A stretch of DNA of 64,000 nucleotides from CAZEGV01 sp964511645 (lineage in GTDB: Bacteria; Bacteroidota; Bacteroidia; Cytophagales; JAAEPT01), in assembly GCA_964511645.1 (NCBI GenBank), contig CAZEGV010000004.1:3570-67569 (forward strand), written 5' to 3'. Shown here in pieces: positions 37,273-47,225 of this stretch (position 1 is its first letter; every line of letters begins with the position of its first letter). The position numbers were made by a program, and so were the translations under genes. A model generated the notes under the pieces. The model worked only from the letters and a program-made list of their open reading frames with translations. It was not told the origin of the DNA and ran no database searches.

Positions 37273-37647
37273 ATGGCTATTATTATAACAGAAGAATGTA
37301 TCAACTGCGGAGCTTGTGAGCCAGAATGCCCAAATACTGCCATTTATGAAAATGGTGCTAATTGGAATTATGCAGAAGGTACTGAGCTAACCGAAATAGA
37401 GTTGGAAGACGGGAGTTCAATGGATGCGTCCGAAACTCAAGCACCTATTGAAGAGGCTGCTTTTGGTGCTAACGGAGAAGAGTTCTACTATATCGTCCCT
37501 ACCAAGTGTACGGAATGTGTAGGTTTTCACGAAGAGCCTCAATGTGCGGCGGTATGCCCAGTAGATTGTTGCGTACCTGATCCTGATACAGAAGAAACAG
37601 AAGAAGAACTATTGGCTAAAAAGGCTTGGTTACACGCCGAAGCTTAA
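37273..37647 (+). CDS. 4Fe-4S dicluster ferredoxin
   Basis: A 124-residue electron carrier with two 4Fe-4S clusters: CINCGACEPECPN near the N-terminus and CTECVGFHEEPQCAAVCPVD in the second half. An acidic insert (LTEIELEDGSSMDASETQ) separates them, as in the YfhL-like group of Bacteroidota. It is divergent from the acyl-CoA reductase, for which it may supply electrons; that link is inferred from position. Confidence 0.92.
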   Translation: MAIIITEECINCGACEPECPNTAIYENGANWNYAEGTELTEIELEDGSSMDASETQAPIEEAAFGANGEEFYYIVPTKCTECVGFHEEPQCAAVCPVDCCVPDPDTEETEEELLAKKAWLHAEA

Positions 37648-37670
37648 AAGTTATTCACATATATACAAGC

Positions 37671-37702
37671 AAGCCTCTAGTTTTTGAACTAGAGGCTTTT
37701 TT
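37671..37702 (+). terminator. Terminator after the ferredoxin gene
   Basis: The stem AAGCCTCTAGTT / AACTAGAGGCTT around TTTG is followed by a T run. Confidence 0.9.
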
Positions 37703-37759
37703 ATTTCCTTTTATTTCGACATTTTGGGTCGAGTTAAAATTTCAAACAATACTTTATAG

Positions 37760-38950
37760 ATGAATACAGTAGACAAATATAATTTCGCAGGTAAGAAAGC
37801 AATCGTTCGTGTAGATCTTAACGTTCCTTTGGACGGGAGTTTCAACATTTCAGACGAAACACGTATAAAAGCAATAATCCCGACGGTCAAAAAAATATTA
37901 TCGGATGGTGGTTCTGCAATATTAATGTCTCACTTAGGCAGACCTAAAAATGGTCCTGAAACAAAATTCTCTTTAAAACACATTGTATCCAAACTATCAG
38001 AAGTGTTTGGTGTAAATGTGAAATTTGCTAATGACTGCATCGGTCAAGAGGCAAAAGACCTAACTTCAAACCTACAAGCAGGTGAAGTATTACTTTTAGA
38101 AAACCTTAGATTTCACAAAGAAGAAAAAGAAGGAGATATTGGGTTTGCAAAAAAATTAGCTGATTTAGGTGCTGATGTTTATGTAAACGATGCCTTCGGA
38201 ACTGCTCATAGAGCCCACGCATCTACATCTGTAATTGCACAATTCTTTACAGAAAAAATGACTGGATACGTGATGACTGCGGAGCTAGAAACTGCTGACA
38301 AAGTACTTAACCACCCAATAAGACCATTTACAGCGATTATGGGAGGTGCTAAAATCTCTGACAAAATATTAATTATCGAACAATTACTTGACAAAGTAGA
38401 CAACCTTATTATAGGTGGTGGTATGAGTTATACTTTTGTAAAAGCACTTGGAGGAGAAATCGGTCAATCACTTTGCGAAAATGACAAACTAGACTACGCT
38501 CTAGAGATTATGGAGAAAGCAAAAGAGAAAGGGGTAAATCTTATTTTACCTGACGACACTTTGTGTGGAAATGATTTCAGCAATGACTCTGACACCTTAC
38601 TAGTAAAAAGAGGTCATATACCAGCCGAATGGGAAGGAATGGATATCGGTCCTGAAACAAGGAAGTCTTTCGCTGAAATCATAAAAGCTTCTAAGACTAT
38701 CATATGGAATGGTCCAATGGGTGTGTCTGAATTTTCAAAATTTGCTCAAGGAACAATCGACATTGCTTACGCAGTAAAAGACGCTACCAAAAATGGTGCT
38801 TTCTCTCTAATCGGAGGGGGAGATTCTGCGGCTGCGGTTAATAATCTTGGCTTTGGTGATGACGTATCGTATATCTCTACTGGTGGTGGTGCATTACTAG
38901 AATACATGGAAGGGAAGACTTTGCCTGGTGTAGCTGCGATACAAGCTTAA
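37760..38950 (+). CDS. pgk: Phosphoglycerate kinase
   Basis: Makes ATP from 1,3-bisphosphoglycerate in glycolysis. It has VRVDLNVPLD with the substrate-binding Arg/Asp/Asn, ILMSHLGRP, ENLRFHKEE, the hinge and nucleotide site VNDAFGTAHRAHAS, GGAKISDK, and the C-terminal GGGDSAAAV and STGGGALLEYMEG. At 396 residues it is full length. A promoter-like TTTG ... TACTTTAT lies just upstream but its last base departs from the consensus. It has its own terminator. Confidence 0.97.
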   Translation: MNTVDKYNFAGKKAIVRVDLNVPLDGSFNISDETRIKAIIPTVKKILSDGGSAILMSHLGRPKNGPETKFSLKHIVSKLSEVFGVNVKFANDCIGQEAKDLTSNLQAGEVLLLENLRFHKEEKEGDIGFAKKLADLGADVYVNDAFGTAHRAHASTSVIAQFFTEKMTGYVMTAELETADKVLNHPIRPFTAIMGGAKISDKILIIEQLLDKVDNLIIGGGMSYTFVKALGGEIGQSLCENDKLDYALEIMEKAKEKGVNLILPDDTLCGNDFSNDSDTLLVKRGHIPAEWEGMDIGPETRKSFAEIIKASKTIIWNGPMGVSEFSKFAQGTIDIAYAVKDATKNGAFSLIGGGDSAAAVNNLGFGDDVSYISTGGGALLEYMEGKTLPGVAAIQA

Positions 38951-38968
38951 CCAAACTAATTTTCAAGT

Positions 38969-39010
38969 AAAAAGGACTCACAGTTTTATGAAATTGTGAG
39001 TCCTTTTTGT
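38969..39010 (+). terminator. Terminator after pgk
   Basis: The stem AAAAAGGACTCACA / TGTGAGTCCTTTTT has a loop of about ten bases. Confidence 0.9.
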
Positions 39011-39060
39011 TTTGTAACAAACTATTTTTTTACTAGATTAGATACTATAATCTTTTTATT

Positions 39061-41397
39061 ATGAGCGACAAACAAGTAGACATACGCAGTCTTGAACAAA
39101 GGCTAAATAATTTACTCAAAAAACAAGACGTTTTTTTTCGAGAGATTAAAGAAATCCGACACGATATATCTTTGCTAAAAGATGGATTTTCTATCTCAAG
39201 CCAAACAGAGCCTTCTCTAGTAAACGATAGCTTTGAATACAAACAAGCAGATACTAGCATTATCAAGCCTAGCTCACCATCTACAATGAAAGCACCTCGT
39301 GCTAAATCTAAAGCGATGGTGCCTGACCCTATCATCAAACTACCTTCTAAAAAAGATTTAGAAAAATTCATTGGAGAAAACCTGATTAGTAAAATTGGGA
39401 TTATCATTTTGATTATCGGCGTAGGGATTGGCACAAAGTATTCTATTGAGCACAATCTTGTAAGTCCACTCACACGTATTATCACTAGCTACTTAATGAG
39501 TATTGGTTTACTCGGGTTCGGGATTAAACTTAAAAAGAAATACACCAACTACAGTGCTGTATTAGTAAGTGGAGCTATTGCCATTCTTTATACCACCACC
39601 TTTTTGGCGTATAACTTATACGAACTCATCCCTCAACCTATTGCCTTTGTGCTCATGCTTGTTTTTACCATTTTCACGGTGATTACAGCCTTACATTACA
39701 ACAAACAAGTCATTGCACATATTGGTCTTGTTGGGGCTTATGCCGTACCTGCACTGCTAAGTAGCTGTGGAGGAAACATTATTGTATTCTTCTCCTATAT
39801 CGCTTTAATTAACTTTGGGATATTACTGATATCAATCAAAAAGAATTGGAAGCCTCTTTACTACGCTGCTTTTGTACAAACGTGGTTAATATATGCTAGT
39901 TGGCTCATCGGACAATCAAACCTTCCCGAAGATTTTAACATTGCAATTATTTTCTCAATTGTATTTTTCAGTATCTTTTATGTTACATTTCTCGCTTACA
40001 AACTACTCAAAAAAGAATGGTTCAACATTGGTGATATAGTATTGTTACTGGCTAATTCAGGCGTGTTTTATGGTATTGGAATGTACATTCTTGCAGAGCA
40101 TCCTTCAGGAAAAGAATTACTTGGGATTTTCACATTAATCAATGCCCTTATACATTTTGGAGTAAGTACGTTGCTACACAAACAAAAAGCTGTAGACAAA
40201 AACTTATTGCACCTTATCACTGGTTTAGTCTTAGTGTTTATCACTATTGCCATTCCTGTGCAGCTAGATGGGAATTGGGTAACATTGATTTGGGCAGCAG
40301 AAGCATTGGTTTTATTCTCTATCGGTAGAATTAAAAAAGTTGCTATCTATGAAATCCTGTCCTACCCTCTTATAGCATTGGCTTCTTTTAGCTTAGTAGA
40401 AGATTGGGGAAATGCATACGGGTTTGTGGGTGGGCATTATACAGCTTCTACATTTTCGTTTTTATTCAATATTCATTTTGCTAGTAGTTTGTTTTGCTTA
40501 ATTGCTTTAGGAACAATCACCTACCTACATTTTAAATATAAAGAAGCTTTTAAACCTCAGTTAACTCCTATCATCAGTTACGGGCTCGGTGGTCTTTTTA
40601 TCATCGCTTTTTATCAAACTTTTAGGTTAGAAATAAATATGTTTTGGGATCAACTGTACTCACAATCATTTATCACACGAGGAGATACATACAGTTACAA
40701 AATCTATAACGATAACTATAAATACTTTGGGACACTGTCTATCCTTTGCTACAGCATGGTATTTCTTGGAGCATTGTCTCTTGTTAATATACTAAAAATC
40801 AAAAACAAGACACTTGGAAAAATCAATCTAGGGCTTAACGGCTTACTTATACTTGTTTTCCTTTTGCAAGGGTTGTATACAATTAGCTTGTTACGTGACA
40901 ATTATTTATTAGAAACGCCTGATTTTGAAATTGGATCAAGTGTATTTATCGTTCGATATTTATCTATTGTATTATTTATTGGTTTCGTAATTCTTAGTAA
41001 GAAGTATATTGACAAAGCATTTGTTGATGTAAAACCAAAGCTCATTATCATTAGCGAAATAGCTCTTGCCATTATCGGCCTATGGATACTAAGTAGTGAA
41101 GTGGTGCAGTGGCTAAGTTTAAATGGAATTGCTAATACTTACAAACTAGGTATTAGTATTGTTTGGGGCGTATACGCTATTATCTTAATCGGAATTGGAG
41201 TTTGGAAAAAGAAGCCCCATATCAGAATACTCGCCTTAATCCTTTGTGCCATAGCTGTATTAAAGTTATTTATTTATGACATATCACACCTTAACACCAT
41301 ACACAAAACTATTGTTTTTGTAGCTTTAGGAATAATATTACTCATCATATCATTTATTTACAATAAGTATGTTAAACATCTCGATAGTGAAAAATAA
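39061..41397 (+). CDS. DUF2339 multi-spanning membrane protein
   Basis: A 778-residue inner-membrane protein with ~20 hydrophobic helices; function unknown. An N-terminal coiled-coil region (LEQRLNNLLKKQDVFFREI) and a soluble linker of about 100 residues precede the first helix. The conserved DUF2339 start EKFIGENLISKIGIIILIIG is clear, and later helices include TGLVLVFITIAIPVQLDGNW. It overlaps the next gene by 29 bases, and the DUF2339/DUF3999 pair is a recurrent neighbourhood. A transport or envelope role is likely but not shown. Confidence 0.88.
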   Translation: MSDKQVDIRSLEQRLNNLLKKQDVFFREIKEIRHDISLLKDGFSISSQTEPSLVNDSFEYKQADTSIIKPSSPSTMKAPRAKSKAMVPDPIIKLPSKKDLEKFIGENLISKIGIIILIIGVGIGTKYSIEHNLVSPLTRIITSYLMSIGLLGFGIKLKKKYTNYSAVLVSGAIAILYTTTFLAYNLYELIPQPIAFVLMLVFTIFTVITALHYNKQVIAHIGLVGAYAVPALLSSCGGNIIVFFSYIALINFGILLISIKKNWKPLYYAAFVQTWLIYASWLIGQSNLPEDFNIAIIFSIVFFSIFYVTFLAYKLLKKEWFNIGDIVLLLANSGVFYGIGMYILAEHPSGKELLGIFTLINALIHFGVSTLLHKQKAVDKNLLHLITGLVLVFITIAIPVQLDGNWVTLIWAAEALVLFSIGRIKKVAIYEILSYPLIALASFSLVEDWGNAYGFVGGHYTASTFSFLFNIHFASSLFCLIALGTITYLHFKYKEAFKPQLTPIISYGLGGLFIIAFYQTFRLEINMFWDQLYSQSFITRGDTYSYKIYNDNYKYFGTLSILCYSMVFLGALSLVNILKIKNKTLGKINLGLNGLLILVFLLQGLYTISLLRDNYLLETPDFEIGSSVFIVRYLSIVLFIGFVILSKKYIDKAFVDVKPKLIIISEIALAIIGLWILSSEVVQWLSLNGIANTYKLGISIVWGVYAIILIGIGVWKKKPHIRILALILCAIAVLKLFIYDISHLNTIHKTIVFVALGIILLIISFIYNKYVKHLDSEK

Positions 41398-42586
41398 TCT
41401 ACTCATCACCTTTTTATTACTAATTTCTAGTCAATTACTTAGCCAGCATTATGAAACTGAACTAAACGGGACAACACAAGGTTGGGCAAAGCTCAATATC
41501 CCAGAACACTTGTACGAGAAATCGACTAGTTCAGCGTTAAAAGATTTTAGAATTTATGGTTTAAGCAATCAAGAAGACACGATAGAAGTACCTTATATCA
41601 TACAAAGCCATACTGATTTTCATTTCAGCGAAAGTGATCCTTTTAAAATAATCAACCAAGCTTCGATAAATGGTGAGTTTCTATATACGATTGTGCAAGA
41701 AATACCTAAAATCATTAACACAATACAGCTAGACATTTCTCAGAACAATTTTGATTGGAAAGTAGATATAGAAGGAAGCCAAAACCAAAAGGAATGGTAC
41801 AAGATTACTCAAAATTATCGAATCATGTCTATCGAAAATGAACTGACTGATTATAAATTCACTACTATTCGAATCCCATCTTCTCAGTACAAGTACTTCA
41901 GACTTAGAGTCAAAAGTAAAACGAAACCTACAATCACTGGTGCCACATCTCAAAAAGATTCTACTATTTTTGGTAAATACATTCAGTACACTATACAGAA
42001 CATAAAAAACTCACAAGACAAAAAGCAAAAACAAAGTGTTTATGAAATCACACTTCAGCATAAAGTTCCTTTATCGAGGTTGTCTTTTTTGATTAATAAT
42101 GAAAAAGATTATTACCGCCCATTTAGGTTATCTTACAGTAAAGACAGCGTCAGAAAGTACTATAACACCATTACTAGTGGTGTATTGCATTCACTCAATT
42201 CAAGTCAATATGAAACAAATAATACGAGTGTCAAATACTTAAAACTCATCATTCAAAACTTTAATAACCCCCCTCTTGACATTGACTCAATTATACTAGA
42301 GGGTGTAAGTGAAGAGATAGTGGCTCTGTTCCCAGACAATGGCACAAAATACTGGGCAGAATACGGAGATAAGAACAAAACTAGACCTCGCTATGATATA
42401 CAACACTTTGACAACACCATCCCTAAAGTAATACCAACACTTAATTTTGGTATAGAAACATATAAAAAGCCTATTTCATCACCAGAACCAAAACCATTAT
42501 TTAATCAAACATGGCTTTGGTCTATTATGCTTGTCATTATCGGAATACTCGCTTGGTTTTCGATAAAAATGCTAAAAAGCAGTTAG
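41369..42586 (+). CDS. DUF3999-like exported protein, partner of DUF2339
   Basis: A 405-residue protein with an N-terminal signal (NNLLITFLLLISSQLLSQ), two beta-rich extracytoplasmic domains of galactose-binding-like appearance (IQLDISQNNFDWKVDIEGS; EITLQHKVPLSRLSFLINNE), and one C-terminal membrane helix (TWLWSIMLVIIGILAWFS). It starts inside the DUF2339 gene, so the two are co-translated and may form a complex. The family assignment rests on layout and context. Confidence 0.75.
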   Translation: MLNISIVKNNLLITFLLLISSQLLSQHYETELNGTTQGWAKLNIPEHLYEKSTSSALKDFRIYGLSNQEDTIEVPYIIQSHTDFHFSESDPFKIINQASINGEFLYTIVQEIPKIINTIQLDISQNNFDWKVDIEGSQNQKEWYKITQNYRIMSIENELTDYKFTTIRIPSSQYKYFRLRVKSKTKPTITGATSQKDSTIFGKYIQYTIQNIKNSQDKKQKQSVYEITLQHKVPLSRLSFLINNEKDYYRPFRLSYSKDSVRKYYNTITSGVLHSLNSSQYETNNTSVKYLKLIIQNFNNPPLDIDSIILEGVSEEIVALFPDNGTKYWAEYGDKNKTRPRYDIQHFDNTIPKVIPTLNFGIETYKKPISSPEPKPLFNQTWLWSIMLVIIGILAWFSIKMLKSS

Positions 42587-42610
42587 AACACAGGCAATAA
42601 ACTAATCAAG

Positions 42611-43333
42611 ATGAAAGAAAAGCCTAGACTTTCTAGATTAACTGCTATCCTAACCCAGTTACAGTCAAAACAAATATTGACAGCACGAGAAATTGCTGAA
42701 AAACATAATGTAAGTATTCGAACGATATATCGCGATATTCGAACCCTTGAAAATTCAGGGATTCCAATCATTACGGAAGAAGGCAAAGGATATTCTTTAA
42801 TGGATAGTTTTAATCTTCCGCCAGTAATGTTTACTGAAAAAGAAGCAAATGCTTTGATTACTGCGGAACAACTTATATTAAAAAATAAAGACAGATCTTT
42901 CACTATAGAATATCAAAATGCAGTTTCTAAAATAAAATCAATTTTACGCCATTCACAAAAAGAAAAAATTGAACTCTTATCTGAAAGAATATATTTCAGA
43001 AATAACGCAGAAAATCAGAAAACAAGTGATTATTTAATGACCATTCAATCTGCTATTTCAGATTTTAAGCTTATTGAAATTGAATATCAATCTTTACACG
43101 GAGAAAACACTAAACGAACCATTGAACCTTTCGCTTTATACAGCACTCAAGAAAATTGGCTTTTAATCGCTGTATGTAAATTAAGAAATAATTTTAGGGT
43201 TTTTAGATTAGATCATATTCACAAATTGATTGTTCAAAGCCACCATTTTGAATCTCAAAAAATAACACTTCAAGAATATTTTGAAATTTGTAGAGAAAAA
43301 CACCTAACAACCCCTGACATACCTTTGTCATAA
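42611..43333 (+). CDS. WYL-domain transcriptional regulator
   Basis: A 240-residue regulator with an N-terminal HTH_11/DeoR-like helix-turn-helix (LTAREIAEKHNVSIRTIYRD), and a C-terminal WYL domain (IEIEYQSLHGENTKRTIEPF, then WLLIAVCKLRNNFRVFRLD). Such proteins bind ligands or nucleic acid through WYL. It is the first of a three-gene cassette with a GyrI-like and a DUF1801 protein, and probably regulates it. Confidence 0.9.
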   Translation: MKEKPRLSRLTAILTQLQSKQILTAREIAEKHNVSIRTIYRDIRTLENSGIPIITEEGKGYSLMDSFNLPPVMFTEKEANALITAEQLILKNKDRSFTIEYQNAVSKIKSILRHSQKEKIELLSERIYFRNNAENQKTSDYLMTIQSAISDFKLIEIEYQSLHGENTKRTIEPFALYSTQENWLLIAVCKLRNNFRVFRLDHIHKLIVQSHHFESQKITLQEYFEICREKHLTTPDIPLS

Positions 43334-43349
43334 CCTTCATTTACTTTTG
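43324..43349 (+). promoter_or_regulatory. Possible promoter of the GyrI-like gene
   Basis: TACTTTTG (43342-43349) matches TAnnTTTG, with a TTTG at 43324-43327, 14 nt before it, which is shorter than usual. Confidence 0.4.
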
Positions 43350-43371
43350 CAATATTATAAATCATAAAAAC

Positions 43372-43830
43372 ATGGACAAAGTAACTGTTAAAGCATTTGA
43401 AGTAATCGGTATTTCAATAAGAACTACCAACGAAAACGAACAAGCAGCAAAAGACATTGGAGAATTATGGAATAAATTTATGTCGGAAGGAATTATTGAA
43501 AAAATTCCTAATAAAGTTGATAACACTATTTATTCAATCTACACTGAATATGAAAGTGATTATACAAAACCATATACAACAGTTTTGGGTTGTAAAGTTG
43601 AGCACCTAAATGAAATACCCAACGGAATGGTTGGTAAATCTTTTAAAGAAGGGAAATATATTAACTTTTCTACTAAAGGAGACTTAACAAAAGGATTAAT
43701 TATTAATAAATGGAAAGAAATATGGAAAATGGATTTAGACCGAGTTTATTCTGCAGATTTTGAAGTATTTGGAGAAAAAGCACAAAACCCAAATGATGCA
43801 GAAATTGATATTTTAATTGCTATAAAGTAA
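43372..43830 (+). CDS. GyrI-like / AraC effector-binding domain protein
   Basis: A 152-residue stand-alone ligand-binding domain of the SHS2/GyrI-like type, with the characteristic start VTVKAFEVIGISIRTTNEN and IYSIYTEYESDYTKPYTTVL. These bind small hydrophobic molecules. It is adjacent to the WYL regulator and a DUF1801 protein, so it may serve sensing or binding of a drug-like compound. Confidence 0.85.
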   Translation: MDKVTVKAFEVIGISIRTTNENEQAAKDIGELWNKFMSEGIIEKIPNKVDNTIYSIYTEYESDYTKPYTTVLGCKVEHLNEIPNGMVGKSFKEGKYINFSTKGDLTKGLIINKWKEIWKMDLDRVYSADFEVFGEKAQNPNDAEIDILIAIK

Positions 43831-43842
43831 TCTCTACTAAAA

Positions 43843-44211
43843 ATGATTCGAGAAACTGATAAGTATTATTTAAACAAAGAAGAACCTAATAGAAGTTGTT
43901 TACTTGCTTTAAGAGAAATTATTCTTAAGCAAGATGATGACATTTCGGAAACAAGAAAGTGGGGAATGCCTTGTTTTTGTTACAAGAAAAAAATATTCTG
44001 CTATCTTTGGATTGACAAAAAAACAAATGAGCCTTATCTCTTAATGGTTGAAGGAAAACACTTAAACTATCCAGAATTAGAAATAGGGGATCGTTCTCGA
44101 ATGAAAATATTTAGAGTAAGCCCTAATAAAAACTTACCAATTAGTTTTATTAAATCACTACTAAATAAGGCTTTAAATTTATACAGAAATGGGACTATAA
44201 AAGCCAAGTAA
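43843..44211 (+). CDS. DUF1801 (YdhG-like) domain protein
   Basis: A 122-residue protein of the DUF1801 fold, with ETRKWGMPCFCYKKKIFCYL and LMVEGKHLNYPELE. Function unknown. It lies 12 nt after the GyrI-like gene and is the last of the cassette. Confidence 0.85.
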   Translation: MIRETDKYYLNKEEPNRSCLLALREIILKQDDDISETRKWGMPCFCYKKKIFCYLWIDKKTNEPYLLMVEGKHLNYPELEIGDRSRMKIFRVSPNKNLPISFIKSLLNKALNLYRNGTIKAK

Positions 44212-44228
44212 ATTCATTGTGAATAGTG

Positions 44229-44273
44229 TAAGGGTCTAGGTGATTGAACCAAAACTCAATTACCTAAACCCTT
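44229..44273. terminator. Long hairpin between convergent genes
   Basis: The imperfect stem TAAGGGTCTAGGTGATTGA / TCAATTACCTAAACCCTTA has three mismatched positions. It lacks a T-run. It lies at the end of the WYL cassette, facing the small minus-strand gene. Confidence 0.6.
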
Positions 44274-44309
44274 ATTACTGCTCATACACAATTTAGATTT
44301 ATCTATTTT

Positions 44310-44501
44310 TCACACAAAACACTTATCTAACACTAAGCTATGCCTGTTAGACGTAAAAGTATAATAGCACCAACCCTTGAGTTGGTTAACTTCTTTTGGA
44401 CCTAACCACTTGAGTGATTTTTTTAACTCCTTCTCGAAAAGAGCCAAATCAAAACTTACTTTAGACAAAATCTTTTTAATAAACTCTAACATGTTTTTCA
44501 T
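44310..44501 (-). CDS. Small conserved-looking cytoplasmic protein
   Basis: A 63-residue frame, MKNMLEFIKKILSKVSFDLA..., with SLKWLGPKEVNQLKGWC. It has the look of a short helical protein found in this group; I recall similar short proteins but cannot name a family. It has its own spacing and no overlap with other genes. Confidence 0.5.
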   Translation of the reverse strand: MKNMLEFIKKILSKVSFDLALFEKELKKSLKWLGPKEVNQLKGWCYYTFTSNRHSLVLDKCFV

Positions 44502-44653
44502 ATTTAAATCAGTGTTTTAGTTCCAACCTTACTCACACTTCAACGATAAGATAAGTGATTTAGTTCACAAACACATTCTTTTTTTCTATAAAAACAAAAA
44601 AAAGTATCTGTCAGTTGATGAATGTTTTACAATACACACTAATTATATTATGG

Positions 44654-45685
44654 CTATATACTCTGCACTTCAGCTGGTCTGTGTATTTTCTTTACCAAAC
44701 CTTGTAATACTTTACCTGGTCCACACTCTATAAAAACTTCTGCACCGTCTTCAATCATATGTTGTACAGATTGTGTCCATTTTACTGGAGCTGTCAATTG
44801 AGCAATTAAATTCTTTTTAATTACCTCTACATCCGTTTCAGGATTTGTTGTCACATTTTGATATACTGGACAAACTGCTTTGCTAAAAGAAGTTGCGTTA
44901 ATCGCTTTTGCTAACTCTACTCTTGCAGGCTCCATCATTGAACTGTGAAAACCTCCACCTACTGGTAATGGTAAAGCACGTTTAGCACCAGCTTCTTTAG
45001 CCAATTCACAGGCTTTCTCAATTCCTTCTTTACTTCCCGAAATAACTAATTGCCCTGGGCAATTATAGTTAGCCGCTACAACACCTTCTACTTGAGCACA
45101 AACATCCTCTACGGCTTTATCTTCCAAACCAAGAATGGCTGCCATTGTAGATGGATTTTGTTCGCAAGCTTTCTGCATTGCCAAAGCTCTTTTATAAACT
45201 AGTTTTAATCCATCTTCAAAACTCAATGCACCTGCTGCTACTAAAGCCGAAAATTCACCTAAAGAATGTCCTGCCACCATACTTGGTGTAAAATCCTCTG
45301 CTACCAATGCAGAAATTACCGAATGCAAAAATACTGCTGGCTGAGTAATATTAGTTTGTTTTAGTTCTTCGGCAGTACCTTCAAACATTACTTTTGTAAT
45401 TTCAAACCCTAAAATCTTATTTGCTTGTTCAAATAATTGTTTTGCTTTCGCTGATGATTCATATAAATCTTTACCCATTCCTGAGAACTGAGCTCCCTGT
45501 CCAGGGAATATATAAGCTTTTTTCATCTTAATTCTATTTGTTATTTTTTTATCCTCTACGTTTTTGTCCAAAAACGCATTAATTTTATCTACATCCAATG
45601 ACCTAGAGATTTTACCAAAGGCATCTATACTGATATCAAGTCCTTCAAGGTCTTTGTGTACTTTTGGTTTTTTCTCCTCTCCCAT
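44654..45685 (-). CDS. fabD: Malonyl-CoA:ACP transacylase with N-terminal extension
   Basis: FabD loads malonyl groups onto acyl carrier protein for fatty-acid synthesis. The catalytic part begins at MKKAYIFPGQGAQFSGMG (ATG at 45526-45524), with GHSLGEFS holding Ser88 of that numbering and VGGGFHSSMMEPA holding the His; 290 residues from there is a normal FabD. In front lies a 53-residue acidic/basic stretch (GEEKKPKVHKDLEGLDISID ... NVEDKKITNRIK) that reads in the same frame with no stop; its ATG overlaps the gltX stop as TAATG. In related bacteria a short separate gene of this kind seems usual after gltX. So this is either a fusion or two products with an internal start. Confidence 0.88.
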   Translation of the reverse strand: MGEEKKPKVHKDLEGLDISIDAFGKISRSLDVDKINAFLDKNVEDKKITNRIKMKKAYIFPGQGAQFSGMGKDLYESSAKAKQLFEQANKILGFEITKVMFEGTAEELKQTNITQPAVFLHSVISALVAEDFTPSMVAGHSLGEFSALVAAGALSFEDGLKLVYKRALAMQKACEQNPSTMAAILGLEDKAVEDVCAQVEGVVAANYNCPGQLVISGSKEGIEKACELAKEAGAKRALPLPVGGGFHSSMMEPARVELAKAINATSFSKAVCPVYQNVTTNPETDVEVIKKNLIAQLTAPVKWTQSVQHMIEDGAEVFIECGPGKVLQGLVKKIHRPAEVQSI

Positions 45686-47220
45686 TAGGCTTGTGCTTTT
45701 ACTGGTAAGACTTCAATTGCTTTTTTAAGCCTAGCCGATACTTCTTTTTTTCCTATCAGCTCTAATACTGGCATTAAGTCTGGACCACTTCCTTGCCCAC
45801 TTACAGCTACTCGCAATGCTTGCATCACTTTCCCTAAGCCTACTCCATGCTTTTCTAGTACTTCTACCAATTTTTCTTTTATAGTATATTCAGTAAAGTT
45901 ACCCATATTAAGAATCTCTTCTGCATAATCACTAAAAACAGCTACTGCATCAGTCGTCCATTTTTTCTTTACTGTTTTGGAATCATATTCACTTGGAGCA
46001 TCAAAGAAATATTTAGCTTCTGTTATCAATTCTGTAGGAAAAGTAATTCTCTCTTTTAATAATCCCGCGATAATTTCGGCTTTTTTAGCAGAGCATTCTT
46101 GTCCTTTTAAATCATCCAATAAGTATTGAGCCAATTCAACATCTGTTTGTTGACGTAAGTATTGCTGATTGAACCATTTCACTTTATCAAAATCAAACCT
46201 AGCTCCTGATTTACCAATTCTAGCCACAGAAAACTCTTTCTCTAATTCTGCTAGTGTAAATAGTTCTTCATGCGTTCCTGGGTTCCAACCTAATAAAGAC
46301 AAAAAATTGATTACTGCTCCTTTTAAGAAGCCACTTTCTTTATACCCTTTTGATAGATTCTTAGTCTCTGGATCTATCCAATCTAATGGAAACACAGGAA
46401 ACCCCAATTGATCGGCAGCTCTCTTGCTTAACTTCCCTTTACCGTCAGGCTTAAGGATAAGCGGAAGATGTGCAAATTGTGGCATCTCATTTTCCCATCC
46501 TAAATATTTGTATAACAAAACGTGTAACGGTGCTGATGGCAACCATTCCTCCCCACGGATTACATGCGTTATTTTCATCAAATAATCATCCACCACATTT
46601 GCTAAATGATATGTAGGCATCCCATCCGATTTCATAATGACCTTATCATCTATTGCAGACGAATGAACCATTACCCAACCTCTTACCATATCATTTAACC
46701 TTATTTCCTCTTTACGAGGCACCTTAAGCCTAATCACATAAGCCTCTCCAGCATCCATCTTACGCTTCACTTCATCCTCTGGCAACGTTAACGAATTCTT
46801 CATCGACATACGAGTGATAGAATTATACTGCGGTGATGCCACACGAGCCGCTTTTAGTCGTTCACGCATTTCAGTAAGCTCATCTGGAGTATCAAAAGCA
46901 TAATAAGCATGCCCCTCATCCACCAACTTCTGTGCATACTGCATATACATTGGCTTCCTATCCGATTGGCGATAAGGACCTACCTCACCCGGATTCCACG
47001 GACTTTCATCTGGTACAATACCTAACCATTCCAAAGAAGATTTGATATACTCTTCAGCTCCTTCTACATAACGTGTCTGGTCTGTGTCTTCTATTCTTAA
47101 CAAGAATTTTCCACCTTGGTTTTTGGCAAATAAATAATTGTATAATGCGGTACGAACACCGCCGATGTGTAATGCCCCAGTAGGACTGGGTGCAAATCTT
47201 ACTCGTACTTCTCTACTCAT
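45685..47220 (-). CDS. gltX: Glutamate-tRNA ligase
   Basis: Charges tRNA-Glu; with GatCAB present it may also charge tRNA-Gln. The class I signatures are RFAPSPTGALHIGG with HIGG at residues 18-21, and KLSKR in GKGKLSKRAADQLG. At 511 residues it is a normal bacterial enzyme. Its stop overlaps the next gene's ATG. The promoter lies almost against its start codon. Confidence 0.95.
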   Translation of the reverse strand: MSREVRVRFAPSPTGALHIGGVRTALYNYLFAKNQGGKFLLRIEDTDQTRYVEGAEEYIKSSLEWLGIVPDESPWNPGEVGPYRQSDRKPMYMQYAQKLVDEGHAYYAFDTPDELTEMRERLKAARVASPQYNSITRMSMKNSLTLPEDEVKRKMDAGEAYVIRLKVPRKEEIRLNDMVRGWVMVHSSAIDDKVIMKSDGMPTYHLANVVDDYLMKITHVIRGEEWLPSAPLHVLLYKYLGWENEMPQFAHLPLILKPDGKGKLSKRAADQLGFPVFPLDWIDPETKNLSKGYKESGFLKGAVINFLSLLGWNPGTHEELFTLAELEKEFSVARIGKSGARFDFDKVKWFNQQYLRQQTDVELAQYLLDDLKGQECSAKKAEIIAGLLKERITFPTELITEAKYFFDAPSEYDSKTVKKKWTTDAVAVFSDYAEEILNMGNFTEYTIKEKLVEVLEKHGVGLGKVMQALRVAVSGQGSGPDLMPVLELIGKKEVSARLKKAIEVLPVKAQA

Positions 47221-47225
47221 AGTGA

